This document shows, in pieces, positions 1 to 11,808 of a DNA stretch of 64,000 nt. Position 1 is the first letter of the stretch, and each line of letters starts with the position of its first letter. The translations under genes were made by a program, and so were the position numbers. The notes below the pieces were generated by a model that worked only from the letters and a program-made list of their open reading frames with translations, was not told the origin of the DNA and searched no databases. The stretch is from positions 2,643,501-2,707,500 of the forward strand of contig CAHIKZ030000125.1 of assembly GCA_903632075.3 (NCBI GenBank), written 5' to 3'. Origin of the DNA: Acanthosepion pharaonis (lineage: Eukaryota > Mollusca > Cephalopoda > Sepiida > Sepiidae).

Positions 1-187
1 ATGAAAATGAAGTCCTATCAACTAAAGAAAAAATAAAGCAAACAATACAACTGAAGGCTCAAAGAATAAGACGCTACGAGAAAAGATCAAGATTCTATAG
101 ACAGAACAAGATCTTTCAAACCGATGCAAAAAAAGAAATTTTACAGGAAATAGGTAAACAAAGAATTGAAGTGACAGTCCCCCTAAA

Positions 188-1250
188 ATGGAAGAAGTTA
201 TACAGTTCTGGGGAAAAATATGGGCTTGCCCTAAAGAACACAACGAAGAGGCAGATTGGATTGCGCAAGAGTTAGAACGAATGAAAAATAAACCAGAACA
301 GACATGGGCGGGAATCACAGAAGAAGATGTTAAATGTGCACTGAAAAAAAGCACACAACTGGAAATCTCCAGGAATAGATAAAATTCTAACTTCTGGCTA
401 TATTATTTAAATACAGCACACAAAAAACTCGCCAAAGAACTTCAAGAAATGGTTACCGATCCAACTAAAATTCCTGCATGGATGACCAAAGGAGTTACCT
501 TTCTTCTACCCAAAAAATAGTGACACAAATATTCCGAAAAACTATAGACCAATTACATGTCTTCCAACAACATACAAACTGTTAACATCTATTTTAACAA
601 AACAGACATATTTCTTCTTGGAAAGAAATGACATACTACCACTTGAACAAAAAAGGGTGCAAACGAGGCTGCTACGGATGTAAAGACCAATTACTTATTA
701 ATAGGATGATCCTGGAAAACTGCTTCCGTGGAAAAAAAAATCTTAGTATTGCCTGGATAGATTATCGTAAAGCATTCGATAGTGTACCACATTCCTGGAT
801 CTTAAAGTCTTTAAGTATGTACAAGGTATCACCGTTATCATCAATTTCATCAAACAATGTATGTCGATATGGAAAACTACACTTTACCTCAATCATAAAA
901 ATGGAACCTATAAGTCTGGCGAAATAAACATCAATAGAGGAATATTTCAAGGTGACTCTTTGTCTCCTTTATTATTTTGCATATCACTTATAGCATTAAC
1001 CAGCCAACTTAACAAGACAGAATGCGGTTACAAAATAGCTCAAAAGAAAAAATAAACCATCTATTTTACATGGATGACTTAAAATTGTATGCTAGGAATG
1101 ACAATGAGCTGGAAGGTCTTCTGCAAACTGTAAAATGCTTCAGTGAAGACATTGGAATGAAATTAATTTGGATAAATGTGCTAAAGCTACAGTTTTACGA
1201 GGATCGCTACAACAAACTTCCTCTATTAGTTTAGACCCCACAAATAATAA
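188..1250 (+). pseudogene. Reverse transcriptase part of LINE copy 1
   Basis: The RT core motifs are readable in order but in changing frames. An N-terminal piece (188-382) ends where an A-run near 344-350 shifts the frame just before a KSPGIDK-type motif. Motif A reads AWIDYRKAFDSVPHSW near 750-800. Motif B reads GIFQGDSLSPLLF near 940-985. Motif C, the catalytic box, reads FYMDDLKLYA near 1060-1095. The catalytic aspartates are therefore still present, although the frame is lost between the blocks, so the copy cannot make RT. The enzyme would copy the element's RNA at a nicked chromosomal target. At least three breaks separate the pieces: after 350, near 900-930 and near 1020-1050. Confidence 0.85.
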
Positions 1251-1259
1251 AAAGATTTA

Positions 1260-2560
1260 GAACAAGGAGAAGCTTATAAGTACCTAGGTGTAAATGAGAG
1301 TGAAGGAATTCACCATAAGAAAATGAAAGAAATAGTGCGTAAAGAGTACTATAGAAGGGTATGACTGGTATTAAAAAACTGAATTGAATTCTCAGAACAG
1401 AATTATGGCCATTAATAACCTTGCCATCCCAGTGGTCCAATATAGTTTCAACATCTTGAACTGGACTCTAAATGACATCAGACAAATGGATTCTAAAACA
1501 AGAAAGCTTCTTTTCTAAGTATAAGATGCATCATCCAAAGGCTGATGTAGACCGTCTATACATACCCCGTAAAGAAGGTGGAAGAGGTCTTATTCAGCTA
1601 GAATTGTCATACAAGACAACAACTATTGGCTTACTAACTTACATGGAAACAACAAATGACTGGATGATAAAATTAGTGAAACAACATGAAAACAGAAAGA
1701 AAAAATATTCAATAATAAAAGAAGGCAGTAAATACAAACAACATTTACATTTAGTAGATTCTGTAGTAAATCAAAACAGAAGCCAAGAACCAACTATTGC
1801 AGCAAAAGATATGAAAAAAAAGCCAAGGATAAAGCCCTTGAACAGATGAAACAACGCTGGCAAGACAAACCTCTGCATGGCCAATATCCAGAACGTGCAA
1901 ATAAACCCAATGTTGATAAAGTTAATACTCATCGATGGTTACGAGCATCTGGATTAAAGTCTGAAACTGAAGGCTTTATTCTTGCAGCGCAAGACCAGAG
2001 TCTTTTCACTAGGAATTTTTCAGGCAAATATCATACATAATAATGTGGATCCAAAATGCAGGTTCTGTGACAAATACCAAGAAACAATAGACCATCTAAT
2101 CTCAGGATGTTCTATACTTGCCCCAAATGAATATAAAAATCGTCACGATAGAGTGGGGCAATACTTACACTGGACAATGTGCAAACACTTTGGAAAATGT
2201 GTAAGCAAACACTGGTATGAACATCGGCCAGCGCCGGTTACAGAAATAGAAGATGTCACCATTCTATGGGATTATACCATCCACACAGACAGAAAAATTG
2301 AAGCAAATAGGCCGGACATTATTGTCAAAAAACCAGAAAGAAAAAACTTGCCTACTAATTGATATGGCTTTGTCCAGCGGATTGTAACATAGCAACCAAG
2401 GAATTTGAAAAAACTATCAAAATACAAAGACCTGGAAATTGAAATAGAAAAAATGTGGAAATTGAAAACAAGAATAATACCAGTGGTAATAGGTGCACTT
2501 GGAATTATAAAAAATGGAACAAAACAACACATTGAAAGAATCCCCTGAAACCCCAGCTTA
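1260..2560 (+). pseudogene. LINE copy 1 C-terminal part: CCHC motif and restriction-like endonuclease
   Basis: From about 1400 the frame reads a conserved linker containing MHHPKADVDRLYIPRKEGG (near 1527-1580). It continues to a zinc motif CRFCDKYQETIDHLISGC (C-x2-C-x7-H-x4-C, near 2060-2110). An endonuclease-like block follows, with RHDRVGQYLHW, WDYTIHTDRKI and RPDIIVK (near 2140-2335). In R2-group elements a zinc motif followed by a PD-(D/E)xK-like nuclease nicks the target. Frames overlap at 1846-1849 and 1982-2040, marking frameshifts, and another break follows 2362. The block at 43.1-43.4 kb is the intact counterpart and shows the residues that should follow RPDI. Confidence 0.82.
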
Positions 2561-2648
2561 AGAGACATACAGAAAATTGTCTTATTAAGTACAGCACACA
2601 CACTAAGGAGAACTTTGTCTATGTAACGCTAACAACTTCATCGGAGAT

Positions 2649-2670
2649 AAAAAAAAAAAAAAAAAAAAAA
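2649..2670. repeat. A22 run in the LINE 3' region
   Basis: Uninterrupted A run within the 3' untranslated part of LINE copy 1. It is followed by about 90 bp of less AT-rich sequence before the trinucleotide tail, so it is probably an internal A-tract and not the true terminus. Confidence 0.9.
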
Positions 2671-2763
2671 TTTAACATGAAATGTGGCCATAACAACACA
2701 CCACGACCTGCCTTAGGTCTTTCCGCAGACTTGGTAGGTAGTGTGTCCATAACAGAAATCGAA

Positions 2764-2806
2764 TGATGATGATGATGATGATGATGATAATAATAATAAT
2801 AATAAT
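2764..2806. repeat. Compound (GAT)n(AAT)n tail
   Basis: About eight GAT units run into about six AAT units exactly where the LINE-related sequence stops. The other copies of this LINE family also stop at AAT/ATT repeats. Confidence 0.9.
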
Positions 2807-4212
2807 TGTGAAGTTCTGATATCACATTGAACTTATCATGGAGATGAAAATATAGCATATTTTAACGTTCCATTCGAAATATTTTGAGTGTTCTTGATAA
2901 ATTCAGTAATGCTGTTTTCCGTATAAATTCAGGTCTAACTTTCAATTTCAATTTCAGTTTAATTGTAATAGTTAATTGATAGACACAAACGCCAGAATCA
3001 GTATGAATATTCATGTCATTTAAATTCTAATTAAATTTTAATTTGTTTCGGAACCACTGGTCATACACTTTTTTCTTTACAATTTATTGTTTCGTCTATT
3101 GAAACTAGTTTTTTTTTTGTATAAAACCAAATAATCTTTTGGAGTGAGATTTTGTTTTAATTACAACGCTACATGGAAATTTATTTTCTCATTTACCATG
3201 TTTGTATTCACTCATATTTATAAAAGATTTTGCGTGTAAATCAATGTCTGTTATAAATTAATTTGGAATATATCAATCTGACGTCATTTCCTTTTGCTTT
3301 TTGTTATGACCCATACAATGAAATGCGAATAATGAAGAAGTGCATTCACTTTTACTACCTTTGAACTGCTTCAAAACTTTTACGATTCTGGACACGCGGT
3401 ATGGAATGAGAAACTGTTCCAGATATTTACAGGAGATTTGTGAATGATTGCAGAAATACTGCGTTTGTTTTAAGCATAAAAAATATGCATCAGTTTATTT
3501 TATTGCAGATTTAGTGTGAAAATATGTAGCTGTAAAAAAGAATGCTGAGAATACCATTGACCCAACATATGATCCACGAGAAAATGGACACAATATGTCA
3601 TTATACTTAATATAAAAAAGTTAAAATTACTAGGGAACAAAGTGACGAAAAAGACCATGAAAAATGTGATAATCACAGGACATAGTGAACGCATGAGGGA
3701 CAAGGGAATATAAGACATAACCTACCTAAATGAATGGCGGAACGATAGCAAAAAAAAAAAAAATATTGATTTACAAAAGACAGGTAAATGAGGAGAGCCA
3801 TTATACCCAACAACCTGAAGATACGCAGCACACAGAAAAAATGTGAATATCGGACTTCAGCTATGGAATGTTTCTAGAGTGGAAAACTAACTGATACAGT
3901 GAGAAATTAAATGGCCAAATATGCCGATAGTTTCATGACAGCCATGTGAATAATTAATATTGTAAAACGATGTGACAAATTTTAATTGTTTCTTTGCGGT
4001 GACATTCAGATTCGGGTCTTAGCTATCCAAAGATCACTGCGAAATATCTTTCCAACATATTGAAAGAGAAATGATTGGAACAGTGGCTCTTTGCTGTTTA
4101 AGACCTTCTGAAGTTGAAAGGCATGTCTAGTCATAATAGTTGAGATCTGAGTTTACCACTGTTAATAAATGAACGCAATGCATCTTTGCCTCATAATGGC
4201 TAAAAATCTTAC
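2807..4212. other. AT-rich stretch, no gene recognised
   Basis: Mostly A/T with short homopolymers (for example an A13 run near 3752). Open frames are short and of low complexity. I see no transposon or RNA signature. Confidence 0.6.
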
Positions 4213-4335
4213 CTGTAATCCATAAACGTCTGCATGATTACGGACATGAAAGACGTTATCAGAAGATGGTGGAACACCAATGCTGATATCCGCCTCACAA
4301 ATAGATAAGAATACAGTAAATAAGTTTCTACAAGC
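4213..4335 (-). CDS. Candidate coding exon, 41 codons, unknown product
   Basis: On the minus strand a stop-free 123-bp frame lies between an AACAG acceptor and a consensus donor, CAG followed by GTAAGA. Upstream is a pyrimidine-rich stretch, and a CTAAC-like branch motif lies unusually close to the acceptor. The frame includes ICEADISIGVPPSSDNVF and ends in YGLQ at the donor, phase 0 at both ends. The residue mix is protein-like and the segment is richer in G+C than its flanks. A second minus-strand frame is also open, which weakens the case. I do not recognise the protein. It may be a real internal exon or a transposon relic that happens to have splice-like ends. Confidence 0.25.
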
Positions 4336-5169
4336 CTGTTAGTCAGGACCCTTAGATGAAATAACGGGACTGATGAGGAAATAAAAAAGAGAGGTCCAGA
4401 TGTGGAATGTTAAAAACATGTCTTCATTTAACTATATTTTGTTTGCTTCTATTGTTAAATCCATTGTAATTTGAAAACGCCTTGCATTTTTGTTGACTCT
4501 CGTACTCAGATGTATTGATTTCAAATCACTTGGACCATTCCACAAATATTCACTATTTAAGAACAGCTATAATTTCCTTTTAATACTGAGGAATAAGTTG
4601 CAACTGCCGCCATCGTTATATAAGTATTAATCAGCATATTGTATTAGTAAAATATTAAATTGTTGCATTCTATGAGTATCGAACCCATATTTATCAAACT
4701 GTGAGACAGCCTAACTAAACATTATCCCAAATGATCAGTATATATTGGCATAATAATTTTGTTGGTTTTTAAAGCATTCAGAGTCTATATGTTTAAGTCT
4801 ATAGGATATTGCGGCCTCGTTTTTCTATTGTATTAACTTTATATATATTGCCTCAAAACTCCTGGTACAGAGCATTCATTGATTTTTTGCAGTCGCTACC
4901 CAATCACCACTTATATATTTGATCACTCTTGCGAATGAATGACTTCATGACACGGTCTCTATCCTGCAATGTTATTATTGCTAGCATAATGTCCGCTTGC
5001 TCAATGCCATACATGAGTGAATCTATTTCCCAGTAGAGTTACAAACTACATTTACTTTTTTGTTAACTTTTTTTACTCGATACATAATTAGATCTATGCA
5101 TATAATTATTTATTTTGAAATCTTTAGGATTCTGAGCCGGCTTGAATCAGCCATGATGAGGAAATTCTC
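4336..5169. other. AT-rich stretch, no gene recognised
   Basis: No convincing coding frame, inverted repeat or RNA motif seen. Confidence 0.55.
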
Positions 5170-5170
5170 T

Positions 5171-5243
<73 letters not shown>
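5170..5243. repeat. (TA)n(TG)n(CG)n compound microsatellite
   Basis: TA units pass into a longer TG block and a few CG units, ending in TGTGTG. Frames across it spell only alternating Y/I and V/C. Confidence 0.95.
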
Positions 5244-5245
<2 letters not shown>

Positions 5246-6623
5246 AGAACCAAGTTCCGACTAATTCGATACGTTTTCATTTTTAAATCTCACGATGGTC
5301 CATGTGTTTTTTCCTATATGCGAAAAACTATTATAAAGTCGAGTTATTTTAAATTGAAAAGATATAATTATCAAAAAATATTTCAAAATGAATTATATAT
5401 TTTTGCATTAATTAAATATCATTGTAGCAAAGATGATGGACTTTTAATCACTGAAGAATAACTTGTATATGCTTCATTTTCATCAAAAATAATATCTATC
5501 AAAGAGAATTTAATGAATCATCAAATTCGATTATTATACTGAAAGTGTTAATCGCTTCTATTAGCAATTTAGTAACTAAATATTTGTAATAATAATCCTA
5601 TTAGATAAAATAGTTTTAAGATAAACTTATTGAAGGCAACATGAAGAAATCTTTAGGAAACTATATTTAAATTCGGCAAATTAATTTCAAGATTCAAAGA
5701 GTTATAATGTAAAATAAATTATATATGTTTTATATAAAAATTCATCCAATAAAATGCTCAGAAGTCACATATTGTAGTTACTGTTAAAAGTTAAGGATGA
5801 ATGAAGTACTTAATGTGAATAAAAAAGAATGTGTATGTGATGCAACTTTAAGTATACTAATTAATTCATACAATCATGCATACTAGCAAAACCAAAAAAT
5901 ATTGGTCGATAGCGAACGTGTTATCATTATCATCCCCATGGCATGGTGGATTGTTATATGATTAAAATATGTATCGTCATTGACATTTCTGGGTAGAATG
6001 AAAGAACCTCAATAAACTTTACACAGATAGACGGAATCAATATATTGATAGTTTGAGAAAACGTTTAATAGCTGTTTTATTACACACATAAAAATGATTC
6101 TTTAAAAGTCTAAATAAATGCATGATATATATATAAATCAGATATATAGATAAAAATAACTACTTGTTAAACGATGAGTAAAACAGATAAATGTTGAGAT
6201 TTACTATTGAACAATATATCAATCTCACGATGTCTTTCCTAGATTGCGAGATTATTAGATTACTATTCAAAACAGGTTTCTATGTAAACCAATAACAATT
6301 TTTTCTTCTAACCACCGTCTTTGTAAAATAAATGTCACCCCTGCCATCTATGACAAAAGATTACATGAACAATTGCAACACAATAATAACTTATAATAAA
6401 TTTCTGACTTCAGATGTTTAAATCTATGATTATTTCTTTAAACATTTGAAGACTGTTCTACCGTTAGCATGATATAGTATATCAATTTTGTTTACTTGTA
6501 TATATATATTTTTATTGGATGTGTGCTTATTTTCTTGTGATAAATACACTGAATTGGGCGCATATTGCAGAGTTATCCACGATTTGATTTGGCGACTTAA
6601 TTTGGATGATAATGTGGTAGTTG
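5244..6623. other. AT-rich stretch, no gene recognised
   Basis: Open frames here are short and show no motif. Several short TATATA tracts occur near 6125 and 6500. Confidence 0.55.
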
Positions 6624-6660
6624 TACGGCGTACGTACGAATTCTATACGTGCACGCCGTA
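6624..6660. repeat. 37-bp near-perfect palindrome
   Basis: TACGGCGT at the left end pairs with ACGCCGTA at the right end, and most of the inner sequence around GAATTC also pairs, with few mismatches. It is unusually rich in CpG and TACG steps for this AT-rich neighbourhood. Confidence 0.8.
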
Positions 6661-7431
6661 GGGAATGGATTAATAGCGACGTAAAATTCACGGATTCAAA
6701 TTCATGCAATCTTCATTATGATTGTGAGTACTCATAAAGGTATAAAATAGCAATTATTACGAATTTATTTGATCTTCACTAACAATATGCTAAGCAAAAT
6801 TTAATCAAATCAGTCCTACTGCATTTTATGTGTTCTAAGAACTAGAAAAAAAAGAACAAAAAACAAACTAAATCTAATGAAACTCCACAAAACGATATAG
6901 AATGTAATAAAAACTTGTGACAAACGCCGAAAAATTAAATAATCTAAGTTTGTAGCCACAAATGACGCCAGCTTCAAAAAAAAAAAAAAACGCAAAAATT
7001 CACTTCCAGTTTTTCATTTACATTGGAGTAATTCATTTAATTAAAAATACTAACATACATATGTACGTATATATTTAAGTCCCTATTGCTCGAATTGTAA
7101 ATACATTATACTTTCACATTTTCCTATATGTTGCTCGTGTAAATCATCAATAAATTCCCATGAAAAACCAGGTTACAGATCGGCATGATGCTACGGTGCA
7201 ATTGAATTTAAGCTAATGTTTCTTTGAAAAAATCAAGAACTTTAAAAGGCCGAATGTCTTATGTTCAAAGGTATGTTAAAGCCGCATTTACAAAACGTTG
7301 CTACAAGAAAGAGCTAATTTCAAAAATATTTGACAACGAAGCAGAAGCTTATCCAGAGGAAAATATATCATGAAGGTTCCCTGGTAGAAAAACTATAATA
7401 GGACAATAGCCTAAACAGAATCGATTCCAAA
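6661..7431. other. AT-rich stretch, no gene recognised
   Basis: Contains an A14 run near 6977. No coding or RNA signal seen. Confidence 0.55.
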
Positions 7432-7804
7432 TACAGGGTGTCCATAAAGTTCGTGCGCACTTTAAAAGGATTATAACATTAATTGTATTTGTGATAGAAA
7501 AAATTCTGTAAAACTATTATAAAGTTTAATGTACCTAGTTTTAAGTATAGTTATTGAATAATTCTTTACCACCAAATTTGCAACAATTTTTAGATAAGTA
7601 AAAATATTTTTCTTTTTCGAGCGTATTCCCCTTTGTCTTTCTAATGATGGAGGACATGTGGAATCTTAAATAAAAGTTCAGTAATACTTTAAATAATATA
7701 GATTTTCTTCTTTCTAATCCTTTTTACAAATTGATTTCTATCGCAAATACAAATAAAGTTTTAAATTTTTTTTAAGTGCACACGAACGTTATGGAAACCC
7801 TGTA
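7432..7804. mobile_element. Mariner-type MITE with long terminal inverted repeats
   Basis: The left end starts ACAGGGTGTCCATAAAGTTC and the right end is its near-complement, closing with CCCTGT. The inverted similarity extends about 70 bp inward on each side, to GATAGAAA on the left and TTTCTATC on the right. The element is flanked by TA on both sides, the duplication made by Tc1/mariner transposases. There is no transposase frame in the roughly 370-bp body, so it is non-autonomous and would have been moved by an enzyme supplied in trans. The terminal sequence fits mariner ends in general; I cannot name the subfamily. Confidence 0.85.
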
Positions 7805-8319
7805 TAATCATATCTTGTTTAAACTGGCTATATTTTAATCTTCTAGTCGGGTTGATCATTGATAGCCTCAAACATTATTACATAATTGTGGTCTTAATTT
7901 CTGGGATGAGGAGTTATTATTTACGCTATTTACATGTCCATTATTGTCCTCATTTTTGTTGTTGCTATCATAACGTTTCTTCTTTTTGCACTCCGGCCAT
8001 CATCGTGCGTATATCGATTCGAGTAAACGCCAGGTAGTACCGAACTGAACTCTGTATTTACTCAAAGGTAGTAGATTTTTCCATTGCTCATATCTCGTGA
8101 TATCTTGTTTTGTACTTATTTTTCTTACTGCTCAAATCCACACTACGGGGCCCAGAATTATTATGTCATCAAATATACGAACCAACGAGTATGAGTAAAT
8201 ATTACTTGACAAAAAAATTACCTTGCAGAAGTCTTCTTGAAGAAGTCGAAATTTAAAATTGAATTTGTGGGCTGAGGTTGATTTATGACATTATAGTTTC
8301 ATTATGTCAGTAAACCTAT

Positions 8320-8320
<1 letters not shown>
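7805..8320. other. Intervening sequence, no gene recognised
   Basis: One 61-codon frame (7852-8037) has no motif, signal peptide or family resemblance that I can see. Confidence 0.5.

Positions 8321-8366
<46 letters not shown>
8321..8366. repeat. (ATC)n microsatellite
   Basis: About 15 ATC units. Frames across it give poly-His or poly-Ser and are not evidence of a gene. Confidence 0.95.
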
Positions 8367-8368
<2 letters not shown>

Positions 8369-8929
8369 CCTTGACTTTTTTAATCGTTGGGCGGATCCGA
8401 ATGCAGAAGTCACACCAACTTCCATCAATAACGGTCTATCATCTGCAGGCATTAACAATACTGGTAGAGTAGACACCTCTACTGAATTTTCGATACCTAA
8501 TTTTTAAAATTAAATCTTCAAAATGAAAAAAAAAACATTATTGAAGATTTCGTTCTGGTTTTAATTGAAATATTTTCGACAAAATTGTCTAAAAATTAAT
8601 TTTTTTAAAATAATTTCATTAATTTCTGAATATGTCCTGAAAGTTTCATTAAAATCCAACAATTATTTGAATTTTGTAAGAATTTTCTAAATCAATTTGT
8701 TTTCCTCGGGAAAAAGCGCAAAATAGAAACACACCTTTTTTTCTCTAGCTCACCGCTGTCTTAAAAATAATTCATGGTATTTAACCAAAATTTCGAACGT
8801 GCTAAAAAGGAGTAAAAAATTTCGTAATATATTAAAAACATATTTTGGTCTTTCCTCTTAATAATTACATAAACATTTTGATGACAAAACTTTGTTTTTA
8901 TTGAGGTTGGGGCCTTTTTTCATCATGAT
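8367..8929. other. Sequence between (ATC)n and a LINE relic
   Basis: The first 130 bp are less AT-rich than the flanks and may be the end of a repeat whose tail is the ATC tract. The rest is A/T-rich with no signal. Confidence 0.4.
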
Positions 8930-9885
8930 ATGCTATTTGTACGTAACCTACTGGACATACCTATTGTAACCTCATACATGTCCATTGTTTTACATTGTCC
9001 GACTAGTTTTTGCATTGACGTCATCTCCTACGTCCACCTTAAACGGTGCATTTTAATATCTCCAAAACACACCATTTTACTCCGTTTGACAGTGGAGACA
9101 AATATTTCCTGGTGTCCCACAAAACTTTCAACCCTTTTCCGCAGAAAGTCATTGTTATTTTGTTCCCAATAGAAAATGAGTAGCAGTTTTCTCATTGATT
9201 TGTTCTGAAACGCACGGAACCTTCTCTCTGCATCTGTCTTCGTTTCATACCCATTACAAGAGAATAGAGACTACCAGCGATTTGTAGTCTGTACTTTGTC
9301 TGAAAGCTGATTTTCTCCTCCATATTCTTGTCAATTTTGTCATCGCTGCCATGGCTGCGGAAATTCCGTGCGCGGATTTCCGAGTTGCAGGTCCAATCTT
9401 TAAATATTTATAACTGGAAATTCTCTACAGTAAATTCCCATTCATTGTAATGTTGCCATATATGTAATTGTTTGTGTTATTCGCTATAACTTTGGATTTG
9501 TCGGAGCTGATCTTCATTCCATATGCTCACTGCTAATACCTGTTCTGAGGTCAATGTCATCTGCAAAACGTAATTTACAGACGGGTCTGCCACCGATAGT
9601 GTGTGAAGGATCATTGTCCTTCAAGTTTTCTTGCATGATTCTCTCTAGAAATACGTGGTACAATGTGGGTGAAAGTACGCATCCCTGTCGACCACCGAGA
9701 ATTGTCCGGAAGAATCATCACATTTGTTTATCCAGAGGAACTGCGCTGGTGCCATCTTTATATAGGGGCTGGATGACTTGGATAATTTCGTTACGTACAT
9801 TGAATTCTCTAAGGATTTGGCAAAGACTGTCATGCCTTACACGATGAAATGCTTTCCTGAAATTTATGGAACACGTCGTTCTGAT
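8930..9885 (-). pseudogene. LINE reverse transcriptase relic (RTE-like)
   Basis: The minus strand reads an RT in order from high to low coordinates. It has an FRKAFHRV block (motif A with Asp changed to His, near 9850), GGRQGCVLSP (motif B, near 9665-9700), then LRFADDIDL (motif C, near 9550-9575). The part after the catalytic box resembles the thumb region of endonuclease/RT LINEs, including AAMAAMTKLTRIWRRKS (near 9310-9360), LVVSILL and a degenerate tail to about 8930. Several stops and frameshifts make it inactive. The wording is closest to widely spread RTE-type elements, but the clade is a guess. No 5' endonuclease domain or 3' tail is recognisable. Confidence 0.8.
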
Positions 9886-10127
9886 ATATAAATGTTAAAT
9901 GTATATGCTATCCTAGAAAATTCTCGAAATGCCGCATTGTTAATTACCTTACTCAAAGAAATTAGAAAATCTGTACCAAAACATCATTATAGAATGGATA
10001 ATAATTTCAAATCCGGCTCTGTATTAATATAGTTTTAATTAAATTTATCTGTGAAAATTGAGCTAAACTTAGTTTAATGCTGATAACATCAGTAAACAAA
10101 GTTTAGCAAAATATTTGACATGATTTT
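9886..10127. other. AT-rich spacer
   Basis: No feature seen between the LINE relic and the solo LTR. Confidence 0.5.
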
Positions 10128-10132
10128 AAATG
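10128..10132. repeat. Target-site duplication, left (AAATG)
   Basis: Identical to the five bases at 10390-10394 on the other side of the solo LTR. Confidence 0.85.
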
Positions 10133-10389
10133 TATTGTGAGACCGGAACTACCTACACAATAGACTCTTCCAGGTCTATATTAAGTATGCGACACAGCAC
10201 TCTAGAGTGACAGAGAGTAACAGAGTCAGAATGACACATAGAAAGCCGAGTACGACTACCAGTGTTGGACACTAACTTATAGTAAGCTCAGCTTACACTA
10301 TCTCTGTAAATAGTTGTTAATATACCTTTCTTACTTCTAATCCGTGTTCCCTGTTTTCCTTCTGTGGTCACAACGTTGGCCCCACATCA
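10133..10389 (+). mobile_element. Solo LTR of the Gypsy-type family seen at 52-56 kb
   Basis: The 257-bp segment starts TATTGTGAGACC and ends CCCCACATCA. It aligns along its whole length with the reverse complements of the two LTRs at 52224-52495 and 55773-56025, sharing GTATGCGACA, CACTCTAGAG, AAGCTCAGCTTACACTATC-type blocks and TTCCTTCTGTGGTC. It is bounded by the 5-bp direct repeat AAATG, as expected of an integrase product. With no internal region nearby, it is best read as the product of recombination between the two LTRs of a former full element. A TATATTAAG motif near 10175 sits where the other copies have a TATA box. Confidence 0.93.
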
Positions 10390-10394
10390 AAATG
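10390..10394. repeat. Target-site duplication, right (AAATG)
   Basis: Matches 10128-10132. Confidence 0.85.
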
Positions 10395-11808
10395 TGAGAG
10401 AAGCAGTCAAGAAATTCACTACGAAACTAAAACAGTGCAAGAATATATCATTGACTATTATCCAGCCTTATGGTTACAGTTTTCCATAATTCAGATAATA
10501 TACAGAATATATAAAGAATGTATATATGTTAATATCCTTTGGTTTTTTATAATGTTTTCTAGTGAAACCTAATTATTCTGAATTAAAGACCAATAATTTC
10601 TCTCCTATTTAAAACCACACTGCAAAGAGGCATGTCTTATGAAATAAAGACAGCAAATCGGAAATAACTGCTCATATTTATACGATATTATTTAATGTAA
10701 GAATTAAAATCACACATGCCCTACGCATATCATAAGTCTAAATATTTGCTGGGAATCAATATATATTTAAAATCCTACGTGTAATGTCATTAGCTTAAGT
10801 CTAAAAGAACTTATAGATATTCCATCATTTTTGAATTGTTGCAACACAGTGAGTTTACTTTGAAAGTATTTATATCGTGCATTAAGTGAAAAATAACATT
10901 GTTCTTAATCTAAACATTGAGTTATTGAGAGTGTAGAAAATGGAATTCTTTTCCAGAGACTCAAATATACAATAATAATTAATAAATCTCCTGATTTATT
11001 AATTCAAATAATTAAAATGTTTGCAATTATATAAAACAAGAAAGTCATTTTAATTAGGCCAAAATTTTTAAGTAAACATTTAAGAGATTAATTTGGACAG
11101 AAAAATTCAGAAAATATGATGCGGATTTGATATTTCATTTCTTATGATGAACAATCTCTTCTCAGCGCGGAAACAAGTCCTTTGGAAAATGGGAAGAGAA
11201 AAGACACTTATACTAAGACATATGAATTTCCTTGTGCACATAACAAGCAGGGGGATGGCAGTGGGCCATCTTGCTAATAACCTTTTCTAAATGAACGTTG
11301 GATTGGGGTGTAACAGATGGCAAGGATTCAAAAGATACTAAATAATACAAGGCATACGAAAGTTTTGAGTGTCATGATAGAGAACGTCCTGAAGAGTTAC
11401 GGCACATCGTAGAAAATGTTTATTTTAGTCTTTCGCATTTAGTTTAATGGATGACACTTTATTTTATCCGCGAAGTAATTTAGCAGGTAAGCAACCTAGT
11501 CACAACATACTATTCTGAATTTAACTTTAAAGATTCGAGTATATTGATGAACTGCGAGGTGATTCAAAAGTACCTCTTCTTTTTTACATATGATGGACTC
11601 GACTGTCTTGTAAATATTAGAGTTAGACAGGAGAGTTCATCATACATCAAATAGGGAGTTATATTTTAATGACCCTGTACATTTTGTAAACCACACTTTT
11701 CAGAATATTTCATTTGCTTTCAAATGGGTTAAAACCACGGGCATAAACTGCTACTTCATCAAATGAATGTATTTTAAACTCAATTTATTAAAAAGTTAAT
11801 TCATTTAC
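10395..11808. other. AT-rich stretch, no gene recognised
   Basis: No coding frame, RNA gene or element end seen. G+C rises slightly between 11160 and 11420, again without a motif. Confidence 0.5.

Larger units (their letters stand above)
1..2806 (+). mobile_element. LINE copy 1, R4/Dong-like non-LTR retrotransposon, decayed
   Basis: A single plus-strand reading, broken by several frameshifts and stops, follows the order of a LINE polyprotein: basic helical N-terminal part (1-190), RT (about 200-1250), a thumb/linker segment (about 1260-1850), then a CCHC zinc motif and a restriction-enzyme-like endonuclease (2040-2400). The C-terminal endonuclease places it in the R2/R4/Dong/NeSL group rather than the apurinic-endonuclease LINEs; R4/Dong is my best guess. 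The copy runs off the left edge, so the 5' end is not seen. After the coding part come an A22 run and a compound (GAT)n(AAT)n tract, which I take as the 3' end. Four further fragments of the same family lie at 29.6, 33.2-34.3, 34.5-35.0 and 42.0-43.6 kb. Confidence 0.85.

Noticed and set aside
22..354. 110-codon minus-strand open frame
   Set aside because: Antisense to the LINE N-terminal coding region, rich in F/S/L as expected for the complement, with no motif.
8304..8507. Histidine-rich frame
   Set aside because: (ATC)n microsatellite; the remainder has no motif.
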